Assembly (NCBI RefSeq): GCF_001544915.2
Contig: NZ_FCOE02000007.1
Span: 239,868 to 303,867, forward strand
Source: Caballeronia pedi
Lineage (GTDB): Bacteria; Pseudomonadota; Gammaproteobacteria; Burkholderiales; Burkholderiaceae
Direction: 5' to 3'
DNA: 64,000 bases
The position numbers were made by a program, and so were the translations under genes. Shown one piece after another: positions 25,854 through 36,062 of the stretch. Every line of letters begins with the position of its first letter. Positions within the stretch are counted from its first letter, which is position 1. The notes below the pieces were generated by a model. It saw nothing but the letters and a program-made list of their open reading frames with translations, searched no databases and was not told where the DNA came from.

Positions 25854-26291
25854 TTACAGCCGATCCTCGGGTTTCACGATATCGTTATAAAGCTGAACCG
25901 ATCGAAACAGAATGGTCGATACATCGGTAGCGAGAAGCACCCAGCCGACGCCCGGAATCGCGCGTCCGACGAATGCTCCCAGATTGCTGGTGAATTTGAC
26001 ACGCAACATCATAAGACTCGAAAAGGATGTCACCGTTGGCAATATCCTGTATTTGATGTCGATGGGCAGCATTGTTCTGGAGACAATTGACGCAACTGAC
26101 GTACCCTTGACCGCGAACTTGAATTTTCCCCGCGTCGGAAGAAACGGTTGCCCCAGCAGGATCATCGCGATGCTTGTCAGATCTTCTATGGCGGTTTGTC
26201 TATAGGTTTCGGCGATTGCGATAAGAAAAAATAGTTCGGCAGGCTCTAGACCCGTATGCATGCCGTATTGGTAGCGATTGCCCATGTTCAC
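25854..26291 (-). CDS. STM2901-like protein with C-terminal membrane-associated segment
   Basis: A 145-residue protein with PTRGKFKFAVKGTSVASIVS (residues about 52-71) and a C-terminal hydrophobic stretch AIPGVGWVLLATDVSTILF. This pattern recalls the STM2901 family from the Salmonella SPI-1 edge, which also sits beside a DUF1493 gene. That comparison is from memory. Noticeably low GC. It is first in a two-gene unit with the DUF1493 gene. The unit could be an accessory of the T3SS or an unrelated passenger. No function can be assigned. Confidence 0.6.
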   Translation of the reverse strand: MNMGNRYQYGMHTGLEPAELFFLIAIAETYRQTAIEDLTSIAMILLGQPFLPTRGKFKFAVKGTSVASIVSRTMLPIDIKYRILPTVTSFSSLMMLRVKFTSNLGAFVGRAIPGVGWVLLATDVSTILFRSVQLYNDIVKPEDRL

Positions 26292-26384
26292 TCATCAATC
26301 ATTCATAAGTCGAGCGATAATAGTTCTGTATGTCTAATTAATCAACGCTTGCGCAACAGCAGCAATCCCACACGCCATATCGCC

Positions 26385-26417
26385 AAAAAAAACGCGACTC
26401 TCGAAAGAGCCGCGTTT
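26385..26417 (-). terminator. Rho-independent terminator of gnd
   Basis: On the minus strand a 12-bp stem with one mismatch and a TTCG loop (AAACGCGGCTCT TTCG AGAGTCGCGTTT) is followed by a T-run (the A tract 26385-26389 on the plus strand). It lies just after the gnd stop. The remainder of 26292-26452 shows no gene. Confidence 0.9.
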
Positions 26418-26452
26418 CTCACCTCAAAACTCAAAACCGAATCGTCCCGGCA

Positions 26453-27859
<1,407 letters not shown>

Positions 27860-28113
27860 GCTTGATCTCCGGATAACCGAAGCGCACGCGGCTCGTGGCG
27901 CGCGGCTTCGGGATGAAAACGTGTCGATGGGAGCGGCGCCCGCGCGTGAGAGATCGTCTCAGGTTCGCTCGGCGGCTCGACGGGCCGTGCGGCGATCCGT
28001 GCGGGGGCACCGAACTGTGCGCGAACGCGGACCGCCCCGAATTTACCACTTTGAGGCGCATCCGGCAGGGGGCACGCCGCCCGCACGAGCGCTTTGCGCG
28101 CCGCCGTCTTAGA

Positions 28114-28497
28114 ATGAACGCCCGCAACGAGCACGCCGTGAAGGCCAGCCGAAACATGCCGTCGTCGCGGCGCACGCGCCGCCATCATTACTCCGTCTAT
28201 GTGGTCGAACTGTCCGGCTCGGTCTGGAACGAAGCGCGCTTTCGCCGTGCGAATCCGGATTACGTGACCGGCATGCCGTTCGTCTATGTGGGCATGACGG
28301 GCGTCGATCCGGACGTGCGCTTCGACAAACACAAGGCGGGCATCCAGTCGAACCGCTTCGTCCGCGAATTCGGGCTGCGGCTTCTGCCGCAACTGTACGA
28401 GATGTACAACCCGATGCCCTACGACGGCGCGCGCGACATGGAAGTGGAACTGGGGATCGGCTTGCGGGAAGCGGGCTATGGCGTCTGGCAGGCGTGA
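28114..28497 (+). CDS. Small GIY-YIG-like domain protein
   Basis: A 127-residue protein whose core reads YSVYVVELSG, then PFVYVGMTGVDPDVRFDKHK, and ends GIGLREAGYGVWQA. The VYVVEL ... VYVGMTG spacing resembles the two strands of GIY-YIG nuclease domains, with an Arg (in VRFDKHK) where the catalytic Arg would be. No partner domain is present. The start is uncertain: 28114 keeps high GC3 codon use; 28156 (MPSSRRTRR) is the alternative. No strong RBS. Role in DNA processing is inference only. Confidence 0.6.
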   Translation: MNARNEHAVKASRNMPSSRRTRRHHYSVYVVELSGSVWNEARFRRANPDYVTGMPFVYVGMTGVDPDVRFDKHKAGIQSNRFVREFGLRLLPQLYEMYNPMPYDGARDMEVELGIGLREAGYGVWQA

Positions 28498-28524
28498 CGG
28501 CGCATATCTGACAAGGAGCGAGAC

Positions 28525-29463
28525 ATGCGGATTCTGGTAGTGGGCGCGGGGGCCATCGGCGGATATTTCGGCGCGCGGTTGCTCGAAGCGGGCAGGGACG
28601 TGACCTTTCTCGTGCGCGAGCGGCGCGCCGAGCGGTTGCGGCAGTGCGGCCTGAAAGTGAAGAGCCCCGAGGGCGATCTCGCTTTCGCCTGTCCGCCGAT
28701 GGTGCTCGCGAAGGACATCGACCGTCCTTACGATCTCATCCTGCTGAGCTGCAAGGCCTACGACCTGCAAGGCGCGATCGATTCCTTCGCGGCCGCAGTC
28801 GGCCCCGACACCGCGATCCTGCCGCTCCTGAACGGCATGGGCCATCTCGACGCGCTCGACGCGCGCTTCAACCCGGCGAACGTGCTCGGCGGCCAATGCG
28901 TGATCGCCGCGACGCTCGACGCCGAAGGCGAAATCCTGCACCTGAACAACCTGCATGCGATGACCATCGGCGAGCGCGCGGGCGCTCGCTCGACGCGTAT
29001 CGACGAAATCGCCGCGCAACTCGGCGGCGCGGGCTTCGATCTGACGGTGAGCGAAGACATCCTGCAGTCGATGTGGGACAAGTGGGTGTTCCTCGCTACG
29101 CTCGCGACCGGCACCTGCCTGATGCGCGCGCCCATCGGCGATATTCTCGCGGCGCCGGGCGGCGAGGCGCTGCTGTTCCGGCTCTTCGACGAATGCTGCG
29201 GCATCGCCGGCGACAACGCGCACACGCCGGGCGAGGCGGTCGTCACGCGCGCGCGGGCGTTTTTCTCGGAGCGCGGCTCGCTGATGACCGCGTCGATGCT
29301 GCGCGATCTGGAGAACGGCGCGCCGATCGAGGCGGATCACATCGTCGGAGATTTGCTGGCGCGGCGGCGCACGGCGATCGATGGCGTGTCGGCGCTGGCG
29401 GTGGCGTATGCGCATCTCAAAGCCTACGAGGCGCGCCGGGAGCGTTCGGCTGCGTCGCGCTGA
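28525..29463 (+). CDS. 2-dehydropantoate 2-reductase (ketopantoate reductase family)
   Basis: A 312-residue PanE/ApbA-family NADPH-dependent reductase. Rossmann motif VVGAGAIGGYFGARLL (residues 5-20), conserved LLSCKAYDL near 73, and the C-terminal helical domain with the catalytic Lys (SMWDKWVFLA). It reduces ketopantoate to pantoate in pantothenate synthesis, but PanE paralogues with other 2-keto acid substrates are common, so the gene symbol is left open. Strong RBS AAGGAGCGAGAC. Confidence 0.88.
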   Translation: MRILVVGAGAIGGYFGARLLEAGRDVTFLVRERRAERLRQCGLKVKSPEGDLAFACPPMVLAKDIDRPYDLILLSCKAYDLQGAIDSFAAAVGPDTAILPLLNGMGHLDALDARFNPANVLGGQCVIAATLDAEGEILHLNNLHAMTIGERAGARSTRIDEIAAQLGGAGFDLTVSEDILQSMWDKWVFLATLATGTCLMRAPIGDILAAPGGEALLFRLFDECCGIAGDNAHTPGEAVVTRARAFFSERGSLMTASMLRDLENGAPIEADHIVGDLLARRRTAIDGVSALAVAYAHLKAYEARRERSAASR

Positions 29464-29466
29464 GCG

Positions 29467-30015
29467 ATGGACCGCGAAGACGCGCCGCGGCCCACCGTCG
29501 CGGAGATTTTCACCGGCTTTCTCACGCTCGGGCTGACGGCCTTCGGCGGTGCGCTGCCGCTTGCGCGTCGCGAGATCGTCGAACGCCGCAAATGGCTCGA
29601 CGCCGACGCGTTCACCGATCTCCTCGGCCTTTGCCAGTTCCTTCCGGGCGGCAACGTGATCAATCTGTCGGTGGCCATCGGCATGCGCTTTCGCGGCGTG
29701 CCGGGCGCGCTCGCGGGCCTGCTCGGACTGCTGGTCGGGCCTTCGCTGATCGTGATCGCGCTCGGCGTGATCTATCAGCGCACGCATCAGGACCCACGCA
29801 TCGCGCATCTGTTCGCGGGGCTCGCGGCGGCTGCGGCGGGGCTGCTTGTGGCGATGGCGGTCAAGATCATGTGGCCATTGCGCCGCAAGCCCGAAGCGGC
29901 TGTCGTCGCGCTTTTGATGTTCGCGTCGATCGCGTTGCTGCGCACGCCCCTCCTGCCGACGATGCTGGTCTTCACGCCGCTCTCGGTGCTGATCACGTGG
30001 AAGCTGCGCCGATGA
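29467..30015 (+). CDS. Chromate transporter family protein, N-terminal-type half
   Basis: A 182-residue membrane protein of the CHR (ChrA) family, short single-domain form. The family motif FGGALPLARREIVERRKWLD (residues about 25-44) is followed by FLPGGNVINLSVAIGMRFRG. It is paired with the next gene, so the two short proteins together equal one bidomain ChrA. The pair may export chromate by proton antiport; real substrates of short CHR pairs are often untested. Overlaps the partner by 4 bases. Confidence 0.88.
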   Translation: MDREDAPRPTVAEIFTGFLTLGLTAFGGALPLARREIVERRKWLDADAFTDLLGLCQFLPGGNVINLSVAIGMRFRGVPGALAGLLGLLVGPSLIVIALGVIYQRTHQDPRIAHLFAGLAAAAAGLLVAMAVKIMWPLRRKPEAAVVALLMFASIALLRTPLLPTMLVFTPLSVLITWKLRR

Positions 30016-30533
30016 CGGACAACTTGCTCTCGCTCGCCGCGATCTTCAGTCAGTTGTCGCTGCTCGCTTTCGGCGGCGGCAACTCGATCCTGCCGGAAAT
30101 GCAGCGTCAGGTCGTGCAGGTCCACGACTGGATGTCGAACGCCGATTTCTCCGCGCTCTTCGCGCTCGCGCAGGCCGCGCCCGGCCCCAACATGATGGTC
30201 GTCACGCTGATCGGCTGGCACGTCGCGGGATGGCCGGGCGTGCTCGTCACGTCGATCGCGAAGTTCGGGCCATCGTCGCTCGTGACGGTCGCCGCGCTGC
30301 ACGCGTGGGAGCGCTTCAAGGACCGGCCGTGGCGGCGCTTCATCCAGCTCGGCCTCGTGCCGATCACGGCGGGGCTCGTTGCGGCGAGCGCGCTGCTGAT
30401 CGCGCAGGCGTCGGACCGGACCTGGCTGCTGACGGCGATCACCGCGGCCGTGGCGGTGCTTTCGTACCGGACGCGGCTGCATCCGCTCTGGCTGCTCGCT
30501 GGCGGTGCGCTTGTCGGGCTCACCGGCTTCTGA
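30012..30533 (+). CDS. Chromate transporter family protein, C-terminal-type half
   Basis: A 173-residue CHR-family membrane protein with LLAFGGGNSILPEMQRQVVQ (residues about 16-35) and the conserved AQAAPGPNMMVVTLIGWHVAG. It is the second member of a short-chain ChrA pair, normally with opposite membrane orientation to the first. The start overlaps the previous stop (ATGA). Confidence 0.88.
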   Translation: MTDNLLSLAAIFSQLSLLAFGGGNSILPEMQRQVVQVHDWMSNADFSALFALAQAAPGPNMMVVTLIGWHVAGWPGVLVTSIAKFGPSSLVTVAALHAWERFKDRPWRRFIQLGLVPITAGLVAASALLIAQASDRTWLLTAITAAVAVLSYRTRLHPLWLLAGGALVGLTGF

Positions 30534-31001
30534 CAATCACGCCGCGATTAGATTCATTGCGAACATCGCAATAGTTATTTGCGCGCTTTGCGCAACTTTC
30601 AATCGTCTTGCTGGCTTCTCAAAAAATGACAAATTCCAGTTTGACTGATCGAATAATGATTCCGTAGATTTACGCTCCTGCCATTTAGAAATATCTAATT
30701 CGATTAATCGTTTTCCTGACATTGTCAGGGCCACTATATTCCGTCATGCAGCGCGCGCAGCCGTCCGGCGACGCGCGGGAGGACCCTTTTACCCTGAATA
30801 ACCAGGCGCGAATCGTCGTGCTGATTCGCTATTGAATATCGAAATGTGCATCGTCGGACTGCACTTGATTAAGAGGTTACATAACGGAATATGATATATC
30901 TGACTCAAAAATGAGAAGCAGCTTTCAATCGATGTCGAATGGCTTGCGAGACCAACCCTCGGTATTTAACAAGCAGCTCACGTCGTATTAGGAGAATTCA
31001 A
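30534..31001. other. AT-rich spacer without a credible gene
   Basis: About 470 bases, much lower in GC than the surroundings. It contains A/T stretches (30540-30720 and 30830-30960) and no well-supported frame. A GGAG at 30991-30994 is the RBS of the next gene. The composition suggests acquired DNA or a silencer-bound promoter region (inference). Confidence 0.5.
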
Positions 31002-31322
31002 ATGAAAATAAGAAGTGCACCGGTGATTCCATCATTGATATGTCCCGGTATTCCGCTCGACGGGGTGCGGATCGGCGTGGTCGTCCGGATCGTGGATTCC
31101 GACGCGTCCGCCTATATCAACTACCTGATCCAGGCTGCGGACGGCGCCCAGTACGCCGCGCAGATGGACAACCGGCGCCGGCGCAACCGGGACGCCCTGA
31201 TCCGTCTCGCGGTCGAATCCGGGCGCTCCGTGATGCTCGTCGGCGGCATCAACAGTTATGTGCGATCGGCGGTCATCGGGACCGAAAGCCATGCGTTCGC
31301 GGGTAATGACGGCTTGCATTAG
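31002..31322 (+). CDS. Unrecognised small protein, one copy of a ~80-residue repeat domain
   Basis: A 106-residue protein, not recognised. Residues 17-93 form one copy of a domain found twice in the next gene. Pattern: L-D-xR-x-G-VVVRIVD-x-D near the start, DGAQY in the middle, NRDALIRLAVESG, and a final VIG. It looks all-beta with a small helix, possibly an OB-like barrel. No signal peptide or membrane helix. RBS GGAGAATT with 7-base spacing supports ATG 31002. The copy is the more divergent one (it lacks the Cys after DGxxY). Confidence 0.7.
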   Translation: MKIRSAPVIPSLICPGIPLDGVRIGVVVRIVDSDASAYINYLIQAADGAQYAAQMDNRRRRNRDALIRLAVESGRSVMLVGGINSYVRSAVIGTESHAFAGNDGLH

Positions 31323-31416
31323 GCGACCGGCGTGCGAACGGCGCTTGAATCGCAGAAGCGCCGTTCAGCGATATCGGCTCACAGTGGGCCGTAATTCAGA
31401 TACATAGGGTGATCCG

Positions 31417-31977
31417 TTGAAAAACATTGATAGCAATGCCAGCCTGCTGCTGGTAAGAGGTGGCGTTCCCCTCCAGGACGTGAGAGGCGGATTTCTGATT
31501 CGCATCATCGATTCAAACGACCTTGAAAATGTCAATTACATACTCCGATCCGAAGACGGCGCGTCATACTGCGGTCAGTTGAATATCTCTGCGCACGAAA
31601 ATCGCAACAATCTCCTGATGATGGCGCTCGATTATGGCTTGCCCATTTCGCTGGCTGGCGATCAACGCGGCAATATCATCGGAATGGCTATCGGGCCCAG
31701 TGATTCGCCGATTCCATCATTGAATTCCACGTTTCTCAAACTGCAGGACACGCGCACGGGAATCGTGGTCCGGATCGTCGACAAGGACCAGGGCGCCGCC
31801 GTCCATTACGTGCTGCAAACGAACGACGGCTCGCGCTATTGCGTGCACATGTGGCCGAACGGCGAAAGCTACGACAATCGAAATAATCTCTTTATGATGG
31901 CGCTGAGAACGAATATGGCCGTGACCGTCACCGGAAGCCCGCATCACGAGGTGACGGCGATTGCGATCGGATCGTGA
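31417..31977 (+). CDS. Unrecognised protein with two tandem copies of the same ~80-residue domain
   Basis: A 186-residue protein starting at TTG 31417 (RBS AGGGTGAT). Two tandem domain copies lie at residues about 17-93 and 107-185. Shared positions are LQDxRxG, (V/L)IRI(V/I)D, an N/H-Y-(I/V)-L strand, DGxxYC, ENRNNLLMMAL / DNRNNLFMMAL and a final AIAIG / MAIG. The two copies are closer to each other than to the upstream gene. No export signal. Not recognised as any named family. A binding protein such as a lectin or OB-fold module is possible. Confidence 0.7.
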   Translation: MKNIDSNASLLLVRGGVPLQDVRGGFLIRIIDSNDLENVNYILRSEDGASYCGQLNISAHENRNNLLMMALDYGLPISLAGDQRGNIIGMAIGPSDSPIPSLNSTFLKLQDTRTGIVVRIVDKDQGAAVHYVLQTNDGSRYCVHMWPNGESYDNRNNLFMMALRTNMAVTVTGSPHHEVTAIAIGS

Positions 31978-32061
31978 CGCCCCCGTAGATTTCGGCTTTG
32001 CGGGCGGCGGGCAGATTTTCTGCTGAATGCCCAATAAGACGAAGGAGCAAGGACGAGCGCC

Positions 32062-32400
32062 ATGACCATGAATATCGAATACGCGAAAAGCGCGCCCGAA
32101 CGCGCGGAAATCGACGCAGCGAGCGGACCGCTGGTCGTCGAATTCGGCACCGACTGGTGCGGCTTCTGCCGCGCCGCGCAGCCGCTGATCGCGCAGGCGT
32201 TTCAGGGACATGGCGCTGTCCGGCACATGAAAGTCGAGGACGGCAGCGGCCGTCCGCTCGGCCGCTCGTTTCGCGTCAAGCTCTGGCCGACGCTCGTCTT
32301 CATGCGCGGCGGCAAGGAGGTCGCGCGCCTCGTGCGCCCGGGCAATGTCGCCGAAATCCGCAACGCGCTCGCGCTCATCGACACGCCGCTCGCGCAATAG
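32062..32400 (+). CDS. Thioredoxin family protein
   Basis: A 112-residue cytosolic protein with the thioredoxin fold. The active site is WCGFC (residues 33-37, instead of WCGPC), and the cis-Pro region reads LWPTLVFMRGGKEVARLV. The WCGFC variant suggests a changed redox potential. RBS AAGGA lies 8 bases before the ATG. It stands alone upstream of the threonate regulator. Confidence 0.88.
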   Translation: MTMNIEYAKSAPERAEIDAASGPLVVEFGTDWCGFCRAAQPLIAQAFQGHGAVRHMKVEDGSGRPLGRSFRVKLWPTLVFMRGGKEVARLVRPGNVAEIRNALALIDTPLAQ

Positions 32401-32411
32401 CGATAGCCGCC

Positions 32412-32432
32412 GACCAAGGGTTTTCCTTGGTC
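32412..32432 (+). terminator. Hairpin after the thioredoxin-like gene
   Basis: A perfect 8-bp inverted repeat GACCAAGG / CCTTGGTC with a GTTTT loop starts 12 bases after the stop. No T-run follows, so terminator strength is doubtful. Confidence 0.45.
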
Positions 32433-32441
32433 AACGTCTGT

Positions 32442-32478
32442 CTCGTAAACTTGTATGATGACCCGACAACTTTACGAG
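32442..32478. promoter_or_regulatory. Long palindrome, probable operator of the FadR-type regulator
   Basis: CTCGTAAACTTGT (32442-32454) and ACAACTTTACGAG (32466-32478) match as an inverted repeat at 12 of 13 positions around an 11-base centre. It ends 14 bases before the regulator's ATG. FadR-subfamily GntR proteins bind such palindromes, so autoregulation and control of the threonate/erythronate operon are likely (inference). Confidence 0.65.
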
Positions 32479-32492
32479 CGTTATCGACTCGC

Positions 32493-33197
32493 ATGTTCGA
32501 AAAGATTCCGCCGCGCGCCCTGTCCGATTCGGTCGCGCAGCAACTGCAAAAGCTGATCGAGAAGGGCAGCTTCGCCGGCACCGGCAAGCTGCCGACCGAA
32601 GCCGTGCTCGCGCAGGAATTCGGCGTGAGCCGCACGGTGATCCGCGAAGCGATCTCGCGGCTGAAAAACGAAGGCATGGTCGAGCCGCGGCAGGGCAGCG
32701 GCGTGTTCATCGTCGAGCGCGCGGGCATCCGGCCGCTGCGGATCGACTACGCGCAGGCCGCCGAGCCGGGCGCGGTCGTGCAGATTCTCGCGCTGCGCCG
32801 GGCGATCGAGGCCGAAGTGGCGTCCGAAGCCGCGCTGCGCCGCACCGACGCCCAGCTCGCCGCCATCGACGACGCCCTCGCGCGCATCGACGAAGCGGTG
32901 CGCGAAGGCCGGGACGGCGTCGCGGAGGACGTCGCGTTTCATCGCGAAATCGCCAATGCGACCGGCAATCCGTACTTCCTGAAAACGCTCACCTTTCTGA
33001 ACCAGTATCTCGAAGCCGGCACGATCGTCACGCGCGGCAACGAGGCGCTGCGCGAGGATTTCATGCGGCAGGTGCGCGAGGAGCACGCGGCGATCGTCGA
33101 GGCGATCCGCGCGCGCGATGCCGCCGCCGCGCGCAATGCCGCGCAGACGCATCTCATCAACGCCGCGCGCCGCCTGTCGGAAGCGGGCATCTGCTAA
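32493..33197 (+). CDS. GntR/FadR-family transcriptional regulator of threonate/erythronate catabolism
   Basis: A 234-residue regulator. The N-terminal winged helix (residues 8-75) contains LPTEAVLAQEFGVSRTVIRE and the wing MVEPRQGSGVFIVE. The C-terminal FCD ligand domain carries the usual metal-binding His/Asp positions (FHREIANATGNPYF). It is the first gene before ltnD, 19 bases apart and on the same strand, and the palindrome directly upstream fits autoregulation. The inducer is probably a tetronate or its keto form. Confidence 0.9.
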   Translation: MFEKIPPRALSDSVAQQLQKLIEKGSFAGTGKLPTEAVLAQEFGVSRTVIREAISRLKNEGMVEPRQGSGVFIVERAGIRPLRIDYAQAAEPGAVVQILALRRAIEAEVASEAALRRTDAQLAAIDDALARIDEAVREGRDGVAEDVAFHREIANATGNPYFLKTLTFLNQYLEAGTIVTRGNEALREDFMRQVREEHAAIVEAIRARDAAAARNAAQTHLINAARRLSEAGIC

Positions 33198-33216
33198 TTC
33201 ATCGGGAAAAAACGCT

Positions 33217-34113
33217 ATGACGAGAAACGTGGGAGTCATCGGTCTGGGCGCGATGGGCATGGGCGTCGCGCGCTCGCTGTTGCGCGCGGGCTTCGCCGTT
33301 CACGCGTGCGATGTGAAAAAGCCCGCGCTCGACGCGTTCGCGGCCGAGGGCGGCATCGCGTGCGCGACGGCCGCCGAGTTGGGCGGCAAGTGCGAGGTCG
33401 TGTTGACGGTCGTCGTCAATGCGGCGCAGACCGAGGCGGTCTTGTTCGGTGAGAACGGCGCCGTCGACGCGATGAAGCCCGGCAGCGTCGTGCTCGCGTG
33501 CGCGACGGTATCGCCGCAATTCGCCGCGGACCTCGGCAGGCGCATCGGCGAAAAGGGCGTGCTGCTGCTCGACGCGCCCTTGTCCGGCGGCGCGGCCAAG
33601 GCCGGTTCAGGCGACATGACGATGATGACCTCCGGCCCCGCCGATGCCTACGCCGCGTGCGAGGACGTGCTCGATGCGATCGCGGGCAAGGTCTACCGTC
33701 TTGGCGACGCGCACGGCGCGGGCTCGAAGGTCAAGATCATCAATCAACTGCTCGCGGGCGTGCATATCGCGGCGGCGGCCGAGGCGATGGCGCTCGGCCT
33801 GCGCGAAGGCGTCGATCCCGATGCGCTCTACGACGTCATCACGCACAGCGCCGGCAACTCGTGGATGTTCGAGAACCGCGTGCCGCACATTCTCGCGGGC
33901 GATTACACGCCGCTGTCCGCCGTCGATATCTTCGTGAAGGATCTCGGCCTCGTGCTCGACACGGCCCGCACCTCGAAATTTCCGCTGCCGCTGTCGGCGG
34001 CGGCGCACCAGATGTTCATGATGGCGTCCACGGCCGGACACGGCGGCGAGGACGATTCCGCGGTCATCAAGATTTTTCCGGGCATCGACGTCCCGAAGGG
34101 AGCGAAGGCATGA
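33217..34113 (+). CDS. ltnD: L-threonate dehydrogenase
   Basis: A 298-residue beta-hydroxyacid dehydrogenase. Rossmann motif GVIGLGAMGMGVARSLL (residues 5-21), substrate motif DAPLSGGAAKAGSGDMT (about 117-133), catalytic Lys in GSKVKIINQLL. It oxidises L-threonate at C2 to 2-oxo-tetronate with NAD+. The specific assignment comes from the neighbouring otnK-otnC-otnI genes, which define the tetronate pathway. It overlaps otnK by 4 bases. Confidence 0.92.
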   Translation: MTRNVGVIGLGAMGMGVARSLLRAGFAVHACDVKKPALDAFAAEGGIACATAAELGGKCEVVLTVVVNAAQTEAVLFGENGAVDAMKPGSVVLACATVSPQFAADLGRRIGEKGVLLLDAPLSGGAAKAGSGDMTMMTSGPADAYAACEDVLDAIAGKVYRLGDAHGAGSKVKIINQLLAGVHIAAAAEAMALGLREGVDPDALYDVITHSAGNSWMFENRVPHILAGDYTPLSAVDIFVKDLGLVLDTARTSKFPLPLSAAAHQMFMMASTAGHGGEDDSAVIKIFPGIDVPKGAKA

Positions 34114-35378
34114 CGCAGGCACTGCTCGGCTGTATCGCCGACGATTTCACCGGCGCGACCGATCTCGCCAACATGCTCGTGCGCGGCGGCATGCGTACGG
34201 TGCAGACCATCGGCGTGCCGGCGGCGGACGCGCGCATCGAGGCGGACGCGCTCGTCGTCGCGCTGAAGTCGCGCACCATTGCCGCCGATGACGCCGTGCG
34301 GCAGTCGCTCGACGCGCTCGCATGGCTGCGCGCACAGGGCTGCCGCCAGTTCATCTTCAAGTATTGCTCGACCTTCGATTCGACCGACAAGGGCAACATC
34401 GGCCCGGTCGCGGATGCGTTGCTGGACGCGCTGAAGGACGACTTCACGATCGCCTGTCCCGCGTTTCCTGAAAATGGCCGCACGATCTTTCGCGGCAACC
34501 TGTTCGTGGGCGACGTGCTGCTGAACGAATCGGGGATGGAGAATCATCCGCTCACGCCGATGACCGATCCGAACCTCGTGCGCGTGCTGCAGCGCCAGAC
34601 GAAATCGAAAGTGGGCCTGATCCGTTACGACACGATCGCCAAAGGCGCCGACGCGATCCGCACGCGTATCGACGAATTGAAGAAAGACGGCGCGCGCCTC
34701 GCGATCGCCGACGCCGTGTCCGACGCCGATCTCCACGTGCTCGGCGATGCGTGCCGCGATCTCGCGCTGATCACGGGCGGCTCGGGCATCGCGCTCGGAC
34801 TGCCGCAGAACTTCCGCGCGGCGAATCTGCTCGCGCACGCGGACCATGCCGCCGATCTGCCGAAGCTGGAGGGCAAGGCGGTCGTGCTGGCGGGCAGCGC
34901 ATCGAAGGCGACGAACGCGCAGGTTGCGCACTGGCGCGAATCGAAGCCGAGCTTCCGTATCGATCCGATGGCGCTTTCGCGCGGCGAGCCGGTCGTGCAG
35001 AGCGCCGTCGAATTCGCGCGCAAGCACGACGAGCCCGTGCTCATCTACGCGACTTCATCGCCCGATGAAGTGAAGGCCGTGCAGAAGGAACTGGGCGTCG
35101 AAAAAGCGGGGCATCTGGTCGAGGACGCGCTCGCTTCCATCGCGCGCGCGTTGCGCGACGACGGCTACACGAGGTTCGTGGTCGCGGGCGGCGAGACGTC
35201 GGGCGCGGTCGTGCAGGCGCTCGATGTACGTTCCTTGCGCATCGGACCGCAGATCGATCCGGGCGTGCCCGCGACGCAATCGATCGGTTCGAATGCGGGC
35301 GAAGCGCTGGGTCTCGCGCTCAAGTCCGGCAATTTCGGCGCGACCGATTTCTTCGAGAAAGCGCTGAAGGCACTGTGA
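34110..35378 (+). CDS. otnK: 3-oxo-tetronate kinase
   Basis: A 422-residue four-carbon acid sugar kinase (DUF1537 fold). N-terminal IADDFTGATDLANMLV (residues about 9-24) and C-terminal nucleotide-binding VVAGGETSGAVVQALDV are the family signatures. It phosphorylates 3-oxo-tetronate at C4 for the downstream decarboxylase. The start overlaps the ltnD stop and the stop touches the otnC start. Confidence 0.94.
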   Translation: MTQALLGCIADDFTGATDLANMLVRGGMRTVQTIGVPAADARIEADALVVALKSRTIAADDAVRQSLDALAWLRAQGCRQFIFKYCSTFDSTDKGNIGPVADALLDALKDDFTIACPAFPENGRTIFRGNLFVGDVLLNESGMENHPLTPMTDPNLVRVLQRQTKSKVGLIRYDTIAKGADAIRTRIDELKKDGARLAIADAVSDADLHVLGDACRDLALITGGSGIALGLPQNFRAANLLAHADHAADLPKLEGKAVVLAGSASKATNAQVAHWRESKPSFRIDPMALSRGEPVVQSAVEFARKHDEPVLIYATSSPDEVKAVQKELGVEKAGHLVEDALASIARALRDDGYTRFVVAGGETSGAVVQALDVRSLRIGPQIDPGVPATQSIGSNAGEALGLALKSGNFGATDFFEKALKAL

Positions 35379-36019
35379 TGGCATCGACAGAAAGTTCCAT
35401 TCGCGAGGAGATCTGCCTCACCGGCAAGAGCCTTTACGAGCGTCGCTATACGGTGGGCAGCGCGGGCAACATCAGCGCGCGCCTCGAAGACGGCTGGCTG
35501 ATCACCCCGACCGACGCGTGCCTCGGCCGCCTCGATCCCGCCGAGATCGCGAAGGTGGATGTGCGGGGCAATCATGTATCGGGCGGACGGCCGTCGAAGA
35601 CGCTGGCGCTGCATCGTCGCATCTACGAGAACAACGCCGAGGCGCGCGGCGTGGTGCATACGCACTCGACGCACCTCGTGGCGCTGACGCTGGCAGGCGT
35701 CTGGAAGCCCGACGATGTCTTGCCGCCGATCACACCGTACTACGTGATGAAGGTGGGCCACGTTCCGCTGATCGCGTACCGGCGTCCGGGCGATGCGGCG
35801 GTGGCGGAGGAAGTGGCGGCGTTGGCGTCGAAAGTGCGGGCGGTGTTGCTGGAGCGACTCGGACCGGTCGTGTGGGAGAAGTCCGTGTCGCACGCGAGTT
35901 ACGCGCTGGAGGAACTGGAGGAAACGGCGCGCCTTTACCTGTCGACGCACCCGCGCCCCGAGCCATTACCGGAAGAGTCGATCGAGGACTTGAGAACGAC
36001 ATTCAACGCCCGATGGTAG
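35378..36019 (+). CDS. otnC: 3-oxo-tetronate 4-phosphate decarboxylase (class II aldolase family)
   Basis: A 213-residue class II aldolase/adducin protein. The N-terminus has [18 protein letters not shown], and the zinc-binding site VVHTHSTHL lies near residue 92. It converts 3-oxo-tetronate 4-phosphate to dihydroxyacetone phosphate plus CO2. ATG 35378 shares one base with the otnK stop (TGATG) and is preferred over a GTG one codon earlier. Confidence 0.93.
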   Translation: MASTESSIREEICLTGKSLYERRYTVGSAGNISARLEDGWLITPTDACLGRLDPAEIAKVDVRGNHVSGGRPSKTLALHRRIYENNAEARGVVHTHSTHLVALTLAGVWKPDDVLPPITPYYVMKVGHVPLIAYRRPGDAAVAEEVAALASKVRAVLLERLGPVVWEKSVSHASYALEELEETARLYLSTHPRPEPLPEESIEDLRTTFNARW

Positions 36020-36062
36020 GGCTTGCGTCAGGATTCCACGACCAACCAGGAGCAATCGCAAA

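Noticed and set aside
30537..30734. 65-codon minus-strand frame in the AT-rich spacer
   Set aside because: No RBS, no recognisable motif and no coding-like composition.
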